From: CAZCCV01 sp964497515
GTDB lineage: Bacteria > Armatimonadota > UBA5829 > DTLH01
Direction: 5' to 3'
Assembly (NCBI GenBank): GCA_964497515.1
Contig: CAZCCV010000055.1
Location: 1-10,062 of the forward strand
DNA length: 10,062 bases
The notes beneath the pieces were generated by a model that had not been told where the DNA came from, ran no database searches, and saw nothing but the letters and a program-made list of their open reading frames with translations. The position numbers and the translations under genes were made by a program. Position 1 is the stretch's first letter. Each line of letters opens with the position of its first letter. Shown piece after piece: positions 1-5,883 of the stretch.

Positions 1-47
1 AAAGGGGACATTTTCCCTCTGCAAAAAAGGGGACATAGTCCCTCTGC
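1..47. repeat. Two-copy 22-base tandem repeat with internal dyads
   Basis: Copies lie at 1-22 and 26-47 (period 25). They match at 20 of 22 positions, differing only at unit positions 12-13 (TT against AG). Each unit has a GGGGACA half and a TCCC half, so each can fold: copy 2 forms GGGAC/GTCCC around a 3-base loop, and copy 1 forms GGGA/TCCC. Short GGGGACA...TCCC units of this kind are seen as dispersed, REP-like intergenic repeats in some bacterial genomes. The array may continue beyond the left edge. Whether it is a dispersed family in this genome cannot be told from one window. Confidence 0.6.
23..42 (-). terminator. Possible intrinsic terminator downstream of trpS
   Basis: Read on the minus strand, repeat copy 2 gives the hairpin GGGAC-TAT-GTCCC (plus 30-42), then one C and six T (plus 28-23). 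That is the layout of a rho-independent terminator, although the stem is only 5 bp. It lies about 118 bases after the trpS stop codon, with no other gene between. A repeat that carries a terminator could end trpS transcription, but the short stem makes this uncertain. Confidence 0.45.
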
Positions 48-159
48 TATAACAGCTGACAGCAAAATGGGTGACAAGATGCTCATCAATAGCACACGAG
101 GCAACTATTCTCTCTCTGGGTACCTAAACGAAACAGAAGAAAGCATCAGCATCGCATGC

Positions 160-1140
160 TCAGGTCAGCCCCATTCGGAGTTTAACCTCAACTATGGTCT
201 GTTTAGCTATAATACGAGCAGTTTCGGCTCCGAGCTCCAAGATGCTGCGCACTGCTAATAGGTCGGAAGATAGATCCGCCGCTCTTTCCCTTATTGGAGC
301 GAGCGTCAAGACCACATCCTCTGCCAACTGCTTCTTCATCTCAGAATACCTGATTTTGCCATCTTCGTACTGCTTGCTGAAGTGTGAGAAAGCATCGTGG
401 GACGAAAACTCTCGCATCAGCGCAAAAAGGTTTGCAACACCGGGACTCATCGACTGGGTAGATTCAGGGCCCGAATCTGTTACAGAACGCATAACTGCTT
501 CCCGTATGACCTCAGGAGGATCTGTGAGACTAATGCTGCCTCCAGGCACGCTCTTGCTCATCTTCCTCGCAGGATCGGATAGAGCCATAATGCGCGGAGC
601 TTCTGAGAGCAATGGTGCAACTTCGGGGAATGTCTGCCCGAAAGTACCGTTGAACTTACGTGCAATATCGCGGGTGAGCTCGATGTGCTGAACCTGATCT
701 TCGCCAACGGGCACGAGTGCGGCCTTGTAAAGCAGTATGTCAGCCGCCTGAAGCACAGGATAGTTGAATACACCGGCATTTGCCGCATCCTTGAAGATCC
801 GAGACTTCTCTTTATACTGCGTCATATGAGAAAGCCGCCCTACGGGAGCAATGGTGTTAAGCAGCCAGGCGAGTTCGGTATGTTCCTTTACGTGCGACTG
901 AACGAATATGGTTGACTTTTCAGGATCAAGACCGGCCGCGATATTGTCGATTGCTGCCGCGAATATGCTCGTCTGTATCTCTTCTGGATTGTAGGGCACT
1001 GTTATCGCGTGATAATCGACAATCGAGAAAAAGCAGTGGTGATCTTCCTGTAGTCTAACCCACTGTTTGATAGCCCCCAAATAGTTGCCAATATGCACTG
1101 AACCTGACGGTTGGATTCCACTGAAGACTCGTTTAGACAT
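160..1140 (-). CDS. trpS: Tryptophan--tRNA ligase (TrpRS)
   Basis: Class I aminoacyl-tRNA synthetase that activates tryptophan with ATP and charges tRNA-Trp in the cytoplasm. At 326 residues it has the usual length of bacterial TrpRS. Visible signatures are GIQPSG (8-13) running into the HIGH-type motif VHIGNYLG (15-22), the tryptophan-pocket segment around QAADILLY (131-138), VGEDQVQH (145-152), and an intact KMSKS loop (193-197) followed by PGG. The C-terminal helical anticodon-binding part is present, and the frame ends at TGA without damage. The ATG start is preceded by GGAG with a 6-base gap. The gene is transcribed divergently from the sirtuin gene, with only about 90 bases between the two start codons. 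Nothing looks truncated or fused, and it is most likely the housekeeping copy. Confidence 0.97.
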   Translation of the reverse strand: MSKRVFSGIQPSGSVHIGNYLGAIKQWVRLQEDHHCFFSIVDYHAITVPYNPEEIQTSIFAAAIDNIAAGLDPEKSTIFVQSHVKEHTELAWLLNTIAPVGRLSHMTQYKEKSRIFKDAANAGVFNYPVLQAADILLYKAALVPVGEDQVQHIELTRDIARKFNGTFGQTFPEVAPLLSEAPRIMALSDPARKMSKSVPGGSISLTDPPEVIREAVMRSVTDSGPESTQSMSPGVANLFALMREFSSHDAFSHFSKQYEDGKIRYSEMKKQLAEDVVLTLAPIRERAADLSSDLLAVRSILELGAETARIIAKQTIVEVKLRMGLT

Positions 1141-1157
1141 ACCGCACTCCGATAACT

Positions 1158-1187
1158 ATTCTACCCGCTTGGTTGAGTAAGCAACAA
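1158..1187 (-). promoter_or_regulatory. Possible trpS promoter
   Basis: On the minus strand, TAGAAT (1163-1158, five of six matches to TATAAT) lies 18 bases after TTGTTG (1187-1182, three of six matches to TTGACA). Transcription would start near 1151, leaving a leader of roughly 11 bases that holds the GGAG ribosome site at its very front. There is no room for a T-box or attenuator in such a leader. The -35 box is weak, so the call is tentative. Confidence 0.35.
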
Positions 1188-1201
1188 CCGTGGGCTATAA
1201 T
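1173..1201 (+). promoter_or_regulatory. Sigma-70-type promoter of the sirtuin gene
   Basis: TTGAGT (1173-1178, four of six matches to TTGACA) is followed after exactly 17 bases by a perfect TATAAT (1196-1201). Transcription should start near 1208, about 25 bases before the ATG at 1233. The promoter decides the gene start: the in-frame upstream TTG at 1173 is the -35 box itself, and the in-frame ATG at 1200 lies in the -10 box, so neither would be on the transcript. It overlaps the spacer of the possible trpS promoter on the other strand. Confidence 0.7.
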
Positions 1202-1232
1202 GATTGCGACATCAACGAGAGGCAGCAACTTT

Positions 1233-1997
1233 ATGGCTAGAAGAGTACTATCCACCGACCAGGAACTGATTGATGCGGTAAAGACAGCACAACGGGTGTT
1301 CGTCTTTACAGGGGCTGGTATCAGCAAAGAATCAGGGTTGCCAACATTTAGAGATGATGACGGGCTGTGGAAGAAGTATGACCCGATGACACTGGCAACG
1401 CCGGAGGCTTTCAGTCGCAATCCGGTGGCGGTCTGGAATATGTACAGAGTCCGTCAGAAACAGATAGTTGATGCACAGCCAAACCCAGCGCACACCGTCC
1501 TGGCACGGATGGACGGATACTACCCGGAGTTTCTTCTTACCACACAGAACGTGGATGACCTGCACGAACGCGCCGGAACGAAACGAATGGTGAAGATCCA
1601 CGGCGACGCAATGCAGATGCGTTGTCTTGATTGTGGAAAGGTGACTAACACCCAAGATCTGGAATTTCCCGACGAGTTTGATTCGGATACGCTGCCCACG
1701 TGCGACAGATGCGGAGGGTTCTGTAGACCAAATATCGTCTGGTTTGGCGAACTCGTTCCACCTGAACCGATGACGGCTTCCGTGCTCGCCGCTGCACAGT
1801 GTGATCTGATGCTGATAATAGGCACCTCCGGAGAAGTGTCCGGTGGATATGGATTCGCGGAGTGCGCGTTCAACAATGGTGCAACCGTAATCGAAATCAA
1901 TCCTGTAAAAGGATCACTTAACCGATATGCCACTTTCTGGGTAGCTGAACCTGCCGGACAGGCTATGCAGGAAATCTGGAACAGGGTAGTAGAATGA
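1233..1997 (+). CDS. cobB: Sir2-family NAD-dependent protein deacylase (CobB/SIRT5 type)
   Basis: Sirtuins remove acyl groups from lysines, using NAD and releasing nicotinamide and O-acyl-ADP-ribose. From the ATG at 1233 the protein has 254 residues, the usual size of bacterial CobB proteins. It shows GAGIS (27-31), TFRD (38-41) then GLW, TQNVD (104-108), the catalytic His in KIHGD (His123), and a zinc site with Cys131, Cys134, Cys157 and either Cys160 or Cys164. Tyr71 and Arg74 form the Y-x-x-R pair that in CobB and SIRT5 binds acidic acyl groups such as succinyl, so desuccinylase activity is inferred. The segment after GTSG (197-200) reads EVSGGYG where CobB-type enzymes usually have a V-x-PAA stretch, which is unusual. 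An ATG at 1233 with GAGAGG upstream is preferred over the longer frame from TTG 1173, because the promoter covers that extension. The Eis-like gene follows 66 bases downstream. Confidence 0.93.
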   Translation: MARRVLSTDQELIDAVKTAQRVFVFTGAGISKESGLPTFRDDDGLWKKYDPMTLATPEAFSRNPVAVWNMYRVRQKQIVDAQPNPAHTVLARMDGYYPEFLLTTQNVDDLHERAGTKRMVKIHGDAMQMRCLDCGKVTNTQDLEFPDEFDSDTLPTCDRCGGFCRPNIVWFGELVPPEPMTASVLAAAQCDLMLIIGTSGEVSGGYGFAECAFNNGATVIEINPVKGSLNRYATFWVAEPAGQAMQEIWNRVVE

Positions 1998-2063
1998 TCT
2001 ACTAAGAGCACACTCTCTGGACAGCACCGTGTAACGCCGGGCTGTTATTGGAGGAAGGCATCA

Positions 2064-3275
2064 ATGTCATCGGCCATAGTCAGGGCACCGAGTCGCGATG
2101 AGATCTACCGCGCGGCAGAGATCGCCAGTATAGCATTCGAGAGCGCTATCGATGACTGGGTTCGACCTTACACGTGGCTTGCGGACAACTGCGGAACAGA
2201 ACGCTTTCTGGTAGTTGAAGCTGATAACGAACTCGTTGCCTCTCTGATATGTATCCCCGGCTCCATGCGATTTCAAAAGGACGTTGTTCCATTCTCCGCT
2301 GTCGGAGGAGTCGCAACACTTGCGGAGCACCGTCGAAAAGGCTACGCGGCGATGCTGATGGAAGAATCTGTCCGTATGTTCAAACGTAACGGACATTATA
2401 CTTCTGCGCTGTGGCCTTTTTCATACCATTACTACGGCAAATTCGGCTGGGAACTCAGCGCCGAAAAACGCGTGTATACCATAACACCCGACTCTGCCGA
2501 ACGTTTTGCGCCTTCCGATGGCTCACGCCCTGCAGCCAAAAGCGACATTCCCGCGATGAACTGCCTGCTATATCGATACACCAAAGACTATAACGGTATG
2601 GCATTGCGAGATGACTTCTGGTGGGAAATGACCGCATCTATCTACAATATGAGATTCCAACGCAGCGATGACCTGGTGGCAGCGCAAGACCCTTGGGTTC
2701 ACGAGATCGCTGGAGTGCTGGACGGCTACGTTTTATACGATGTTAGCAAGGAGGATCAAACCACCGTCCGAGTTAGGGAACTCGTTGCGGAGAACCCTAC
2801 GGCTAGACAATCGCTGCTTCGTAGCATGATGGCGGCTGGCATAAAACAGGTTCTCTACGAAGCTCCGGTGGATGACAATTTTCTGCAGGAGCTTTCGAAT
2901 CCGCGAGCAGTTAAAGCTGAAGTAGAACCGAGTTTTCAGTTCCGAGTGGTTGACCCGTTTTCGGCAATGGAACTCAGAAGTGTATCACTTGACATACGAG
3001 GTGTCCTGGGATTTGATATTCACGACCCGATACTCGGGTGCGTATCGTTTGATATCGATTTCGAGGATGGAAAGGTATCTGGGGCAAAGAACCCTTCTTC
3101 AGAACGTCTTTCTATGAACGTAAATGCGTTTTCGCAATTGTACATCGGTTATGTGCGACCAAAGAGAGCCGCAGAGATTGGGCAAGTGAAAGCTTCATCC
3201 GACAAAGCTTTGGATTTGGCTGAGAACCTGTTCCCAAAGGCGGTTCCGTACAGATCGACCGTCGAGCCGGGGTAA
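2064..3275 (+). CDS. Eis-family GNAT N-acetyltransferase with SCP2-like C-terminal domain
   Basis: Acetyl-CoA-dependent N-acetyltransferase of the Eis (enhanced intracellular survival) family. Known members acetylate lysines or aminoglycosides at several amines. At 403 residues it matches the family's roughly 400. The N-terminal GNAT domain holds the acetyl-CoA pyrophosphate-binding loop R90-R-K-G93-Y-A95 (R-x-x-G-x-A), preceded by the strand GGVATLAEH. The segment YHYYGKFGWE (121-130) matches the Eis region with the conserved tyrosine before 'YGxFGW'. A second GNAT-like region fills the middle, and the C-terminal third (about 290-395) resembles the SCP2-like domain. In studied Eis enzymes the C-terminal carboxylate takes part in catalysis; here the chain ends in Pro-Gly. 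The ATG start has a strong GGAGGAAGG site at 2050-2058. It follows the sirtuin gene by 66 bases with no strong promoter between, so co-transcription is likely. The real substrate is unknown. Confidence 0.88.
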   Translation: MSSAIVRAPSRDEIYRAAEIASIAFESAIDDWVRPYTWLADNCGTERFLVVEADNELVASLICIPGSMRFQKDVVPFSAVGGVATLAEHRRKGYAAMLMEESVRMFKRNGHYTSALWPFSYHYYGKFGWELSAEKRVYTITPDSAERFAPSDGSRPAAKSDIPAMNCLLYRYTKDYNGMALRDDFWWEMTASIYNMRFQRSDDLVAAQDPWVHEIAGVLDGYVLYDVSKEDQTTVRVRELVAENPTARQSLLRSMMAAGIKQVLYEAPVDDNFLQELSNPRAVKAEVEPSFQFRVVDPFSAMELRSVSLDIRGVLGFDIHDPILGCVSFDIDFEDGKVSGAKNPSSERLSMNVNAFSQLYIGYVRPKRAAEIGQVKASSDKALDLAENLFPKAVPYRSTVEPG

Positions 3276-3300
3276 CTCCTGAAATGTGATTTCGGGAGTT
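3274..3300 (+). other. Hairpin at the end of the Eis-like gene
   Basis: An 11-base stem (3274-3284 with 3290-3300), with one G-U wobble and a 5-base loop, begins inside the TAA stop codon of the acetyltransferase gene. No T tract follows, the next bases being CCGGCCAAG. It therefore looks more like an mRNA 3'-end stabiliser or weak attenuator than a full intrinsic terminator. The next gene starts 52 bases later. Confidence 0.5.
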
Positions 3301-3352
3301 CCGGCCAAGCCGTTTAAGTCTACGGTGAAGTGAAAAGAGAGGTAGATCCGAT

Positions 3353-4720
3353 TTGAAACTGAAGCTTACGATTACGCTGGCAATATTGATGCTGTCGACA
3401 ACCTTATCGGCACAGGAACTGAAACCGGTCGACCCCACAGAGTATCAGGCGCCGGAGTCTGCTCAAACCGAGATTATTGAACAGCAACCGACAATTGCGC
3501 CTCCGGCACCGATGGTGCCCACCATAACTGCTGAGACTCGTATTTTCAAGAGAACGCCTCTTATAAACGGTGACATTGAACCAGGAGAATGGGATCAGCA
3601 TTTTGCTTTCAGCTATGCTGGCGTTCAGGTGTGGACCTACGTGAATTGGGATGACAACAATCTGTATATCGCATCAAAGTCCAGTTCACCTACAAATTTG
3701 CTGATAACACTCGATGCAAACAACGACAGTTGGTTCCACGGCTCAGACAACTATGAGTTTGTTGCCAGACACGGTCTATTTGGTGAAAGCCCTACCCTAT
3801 CCGTCAGCCGTTATGAGTCACAGAGGATGGCCAAAGACCGCAGTGCGCCTCTGACTGCGGCGGAAGCGGCGAAGTTCAAGATGAAAGCTGGCTCCACCCC
3901 GGACGGCTATGTATACGAGATTGCCATACCCAAGGATTCAGTGACTGGATTGGTTCTGAAGCCCGGAAAGCCCATTGGCCTTAAGGTCTCAGTTGGCATT
4001 GGAGATCAGGATATAATCTGGATACCGGAGGCTCCTTTGGGAGAAGTGCAAAGCACCGAGCTAGTTGCGCTGAAATCTTCTTCTTCGGGACTCGGCAAAG
4101 TGGCGGTGGAACTGAGAAATGCAAAAGTGCCGCCAGGTGAAGAGCTGGTAGCTAAAATCACTATCAAAAACGATGGCGCTTCTATCCTGAAGGCAGATAC
4201 AGTGGTTATCGGAGGAGAAGGAAAGACCTCCAAACTGCTCGGCAGCCAGTTGGTAAGGTTGGAGGGAATCAAACCTCGCGGAGTTCATTCAACAACGTTT
4301 CGCTCGATGATACCAACCTCCGCTGTCCCTGGCAGCTACGCTGTAGGAGTAGAAGTTAGGGCGAGCGGAGAACGGATTGCCAGTTCGCTTGTATCATTTG
4401 ATGTGGTTCCCTCGTATGTAGCGAGGATTGACACTCCGAATGCTCCAACAGGATCAAACGATTTTGTGAGAGTCCCTGTGGTGATTACCAACAACACCAG
4501 CAAAGAGGCTTTTGGCAGAGTGAAGCTCAGCGTTCCGCAGGGCTGGACGCACCGCTGGGGCAGTGAAACAAGAGAGTTCAAACTGAGAAGGGGAGTATCG
4601 GAAGACACTGTCGTTTTCCGCGTAGTGCCGCCTGCCAAGGCTAAGGGGAAGATTCCGGTGTTGGCAGAAATCACAATCGGTGATGAGAAACTCTCGGTTT
4701 CGGGAATGATCGATCTGTAG
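3353..4720 (+). CDS. Secreted protein with CBM9-like domain and two Ig-like domains
   Basis: I do not recognise a named gene. The 455-residue product begins with a clear Sec signal peptide (residues 1-20, two Lys then a hydrophobic core, likely cut at LSA-QE). A Pro/Glu/Gln-rich linker follows (about 21-60). Residues about 62-240 look like a family 9 carbohydrate-binding or DOMON-type beta sandwich: INGDIEPGEWD (71-81) and VNWDDNNLYIA (97-107) match the 'G.i...EW......v.wDd..LYia' pattern. Residues about 248-353 and 356-455 are two Ig-like beta domains. The second, with VPVVITNNTSKEAFGRVKLSVPQGW, resembles the NEW3 or alpha-galactosidase-associated fold. No catalytic domain, membrane anchor or sorting signal is seen. 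Binding to a surface or external polysaccharide is inferred from the fold only. The start is TTG, with GAGAGG ending 10 bases upstream. No good promoter is visible in the 77-base gap, so read-through from the upstream genes is possible. Confidence 0.75.
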   Translation: MKLKLTITLAILMLSTTLSAQELKPVDPTEYQAPESAQTEIIEQQPTIAPPAPMVPTITAETRIFKRTPLINGDIEPGEWDQHFAFSYAGVQVWTYVNWDDNNLYIASKSSSPTNLLITLDANNDSWFHGSDNYEFVARHGLFGESPTLSVSRYESQRMAKDRSAPLTAAEAAKFKMKAGSTPDGYVYEIAIPKDSVTGLVLKPGKPIGLKVSVGIGDQDIIWIPEAPLGEVQSTELVALKSSSSGLGKVAVELRNAKVPPGEELVAKITIKNDGASILKADTVVIGGEGKTSKLLGSQLVRLEGIKPRGVHSTTFRSMIPTSAVPGSYAVGVEVRASGERIASSLVSFDVVPSYVARIDTPNAPTGSNDFVRVPVVITNNTSKEAFGRVKLSVPQGWTHRWGSETREFKLRRGVSEDTVVFRVVPPAKAKGKIPVLAEITIGDEKLSVSGMIDL

Positions 4721-4728
4721 TAGTCTGT

Positions 4729-4764
4729 AAAAAGGGGCTGTGTTTTCAGAGAAACACAGCCCCC
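4729..4764 (-). terminator. Strong intrinsic terminator between converging genes
   Basis: A perfect 12-bp stem (4734-4745 with 4752-4763) closes a 6-base loop. On the minus strand it is followed by five T (plus 4733-4729), the classic rho-independent layout, so it ends the three-gene operon whose last gene stops at 4807. On the plus strand the bases after the stem are CATCTGATTTGC, a poor T tract. It also lies only 13 bases after the stop at 4720, so it probably slows or ends the plus-strand transcript less efficiently. Confidence 0.85.
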
Positions 4765-4806
4765 ATCTGATTTGCTTACAGTATTCTGGGCGCCAAAGAT
4801 TGCCTC

Positions 4807-5868
4807 TTACTCTACTACTGGCACCTTGTCATCTTCCGGCTTTGGTTGTTGCTCATCGATGGCATCAACTGATAGAGAAGGCACCTTCCGTTCCGGTGGG
4901 AACGATAGCTTAAGATCAGCCTTGTTGTGTTTCTTCTCTGTGGTTATCTCGATGACATCGAAAGCAGATTTCTGGTTGATGATATCGCCTTTCACCCAGT
5001 TCATGGTTATAAGCAGGCGCATAGGGAACCAGATTTCCTCACCTATTTCCTTGTACTGGAGCCATTCGGTCACCCTCGACCAATCACCACTCTTGTCATC
5101 CCCTCCGGTTTCCTTAAGCATCTTCGGGGAATAACCGAGTGCTGGATCCACCCAAAGCTCCATACGTTTGATACTGGAGTCCTTTGTCTCTGTGAATACT
5201 ACCTTCCAGCAGGGAGTATTGCCGATATTCTCGGGCCTTGCACTGACGACACCGTACTTTAGCCAACCAATCAGCGTGTTTGTCTTTATGTCGTCTTTTC
5301 TGGGATCGAGCGGGTAGAGCAGAGTCTCAGGACGCTGACCCATCGTTCCACTCCAGCCGACAAACGGATTGTCTGTTCGGGTGCTGCCTCTCCATTTTCC
5401 GTCGGGCATAGTCATCTTGAGTTGGCACTCAGTCAGGTTGTAGATCCCGTTTCTCGGAGAGGAATGCTCTTCGACGACACCAGTTGAACCAAATGTGGAC
5501 CTCTGGTATATGACTTCCGGTGTGCGGATGTAAGTGCTCGCATACTGCGGATCAGAGGATGCGCCCATAGACGGTGGCATCATCGGTACTTTAGATTTCT
5601 TGCCGGTCTCACTTGGAAGCGAAAACGTGTAGGTGAACTTTAGCTCAATATCTACATCGTTCTGTTTCTTCCACGAAGCGAGAATATCTGCTATTGTCGG
5701 AACTTTGGTCAAGTCCACTGTTGATTTAGCAACAGACTCGGCCTCTGAGTTTGCAGCAGGATCAACTGCAGGTTTTGCTGGCGGCTCTGATGTCTTGGCA
5801 GCAAAAAGAGCAAGCGAAGACAAAAGAACAAGCACCGCACACACTGCGAAAACAGCCTTCTTGTTCAT
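4807..5868 (-). CDS. Secreted LolA-like protein of unknown function
   Basis: I do not recognise a named gene. The 353-residue product has an N-terminal signal sequence (MNKK, then a hydrophobic stretch to about residue 22, probably cut near ALFAA-K). Cys10 lies inside the hydrophobic core and is not a lipobox, so it is not an obvious lipoprotein. A low-complexity Ala/Pro/Glu linker runs to about 50. The body (about 57-325) has the features of the LolA/LolB-like beta-sheet fold: strand-rich segments, RMELWVDPALGYSPKMLKE (235-253) and EEIWFPMRLL (277-286). These two segments are typical of secreted LolA-like proteins outside the proteobacterial lipoprotein carriers. The tail (about 326-353) is acidic and Pro-rich. 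The ATG start sits 10 bases after AAGGAGG, and that site overlaps the TAA of the GT-C gene upstream, so it is the third gene of the operon. A role in binding or carrying a lipid or glycan in the periplasm is inference. Confidence 0.72.
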   Translation of the reverse strand: MNKKAVFAVCAVLVLLSSLALFAAKTSEPPAKPAVDPAANSEAESVAKSTVDLTKVPTIADILASWKKQNDVDIELKFTYTFSLPSETGKKSKVPMMPPSMGASSDPQYASTYIRTPEVIYQRSTFGSTGVVEEHSSPRNGIYNLTECQLKMTMPDGKWRGSTRTDNPFVGWSGTMGQRPETLLYPLDPRKDDIKTNTLIGWLKYGVVSARPENIGNTPCWKVVFTETKDSSIKRMELWVDPALGYSPKMLKETGGDDKSGDWSRVTEWLQYKEIGEEIWFPMRLLITMNWVKGDIINQKSAFDVIEITTEKKHNKADLKLSFPPERKVPSLSVDAIDEQQPKPEDDKVPVVE

Positions 5869-5883
5869 ATGAGTCGGTCCTCC

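Noticed and set aside
142..171. Palindrome AGCAT-CGC-ATGCT just beyond the trpS stop as a terminator
   Set aside because: The stem is only 5 bp and no T tract follows on either strand.
67..258. Short plus-strand open frame of 63 codons near the left edge
   Set aside because: Its second half lies antisense inside the trpS coding region, the product is not recognisable, and no ribosome site precedes it.
194..691. 165-codon plus-strand frame opposite trpS
   Set aside because: It is fully antisense to a well-supported TrpRS gene and shows no domain or ribosome site.
1998..2063. Separate promoter or terminator between the sirtuin and Eis-like genes
   Set aside because: TGGACA and TGTTAT are 19 bases apart and weak, and ACAGC/GCTGT makes only a 5-bp stem with a long loop and no T run.
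4772..5134. 120-codon plus-strand frame opposite the LolA-like gene
   Set aside because: It is antisense to a gene with a signal peptide, a strong ribosome site and a terminator; its Ser-rich product matches nothing I know.
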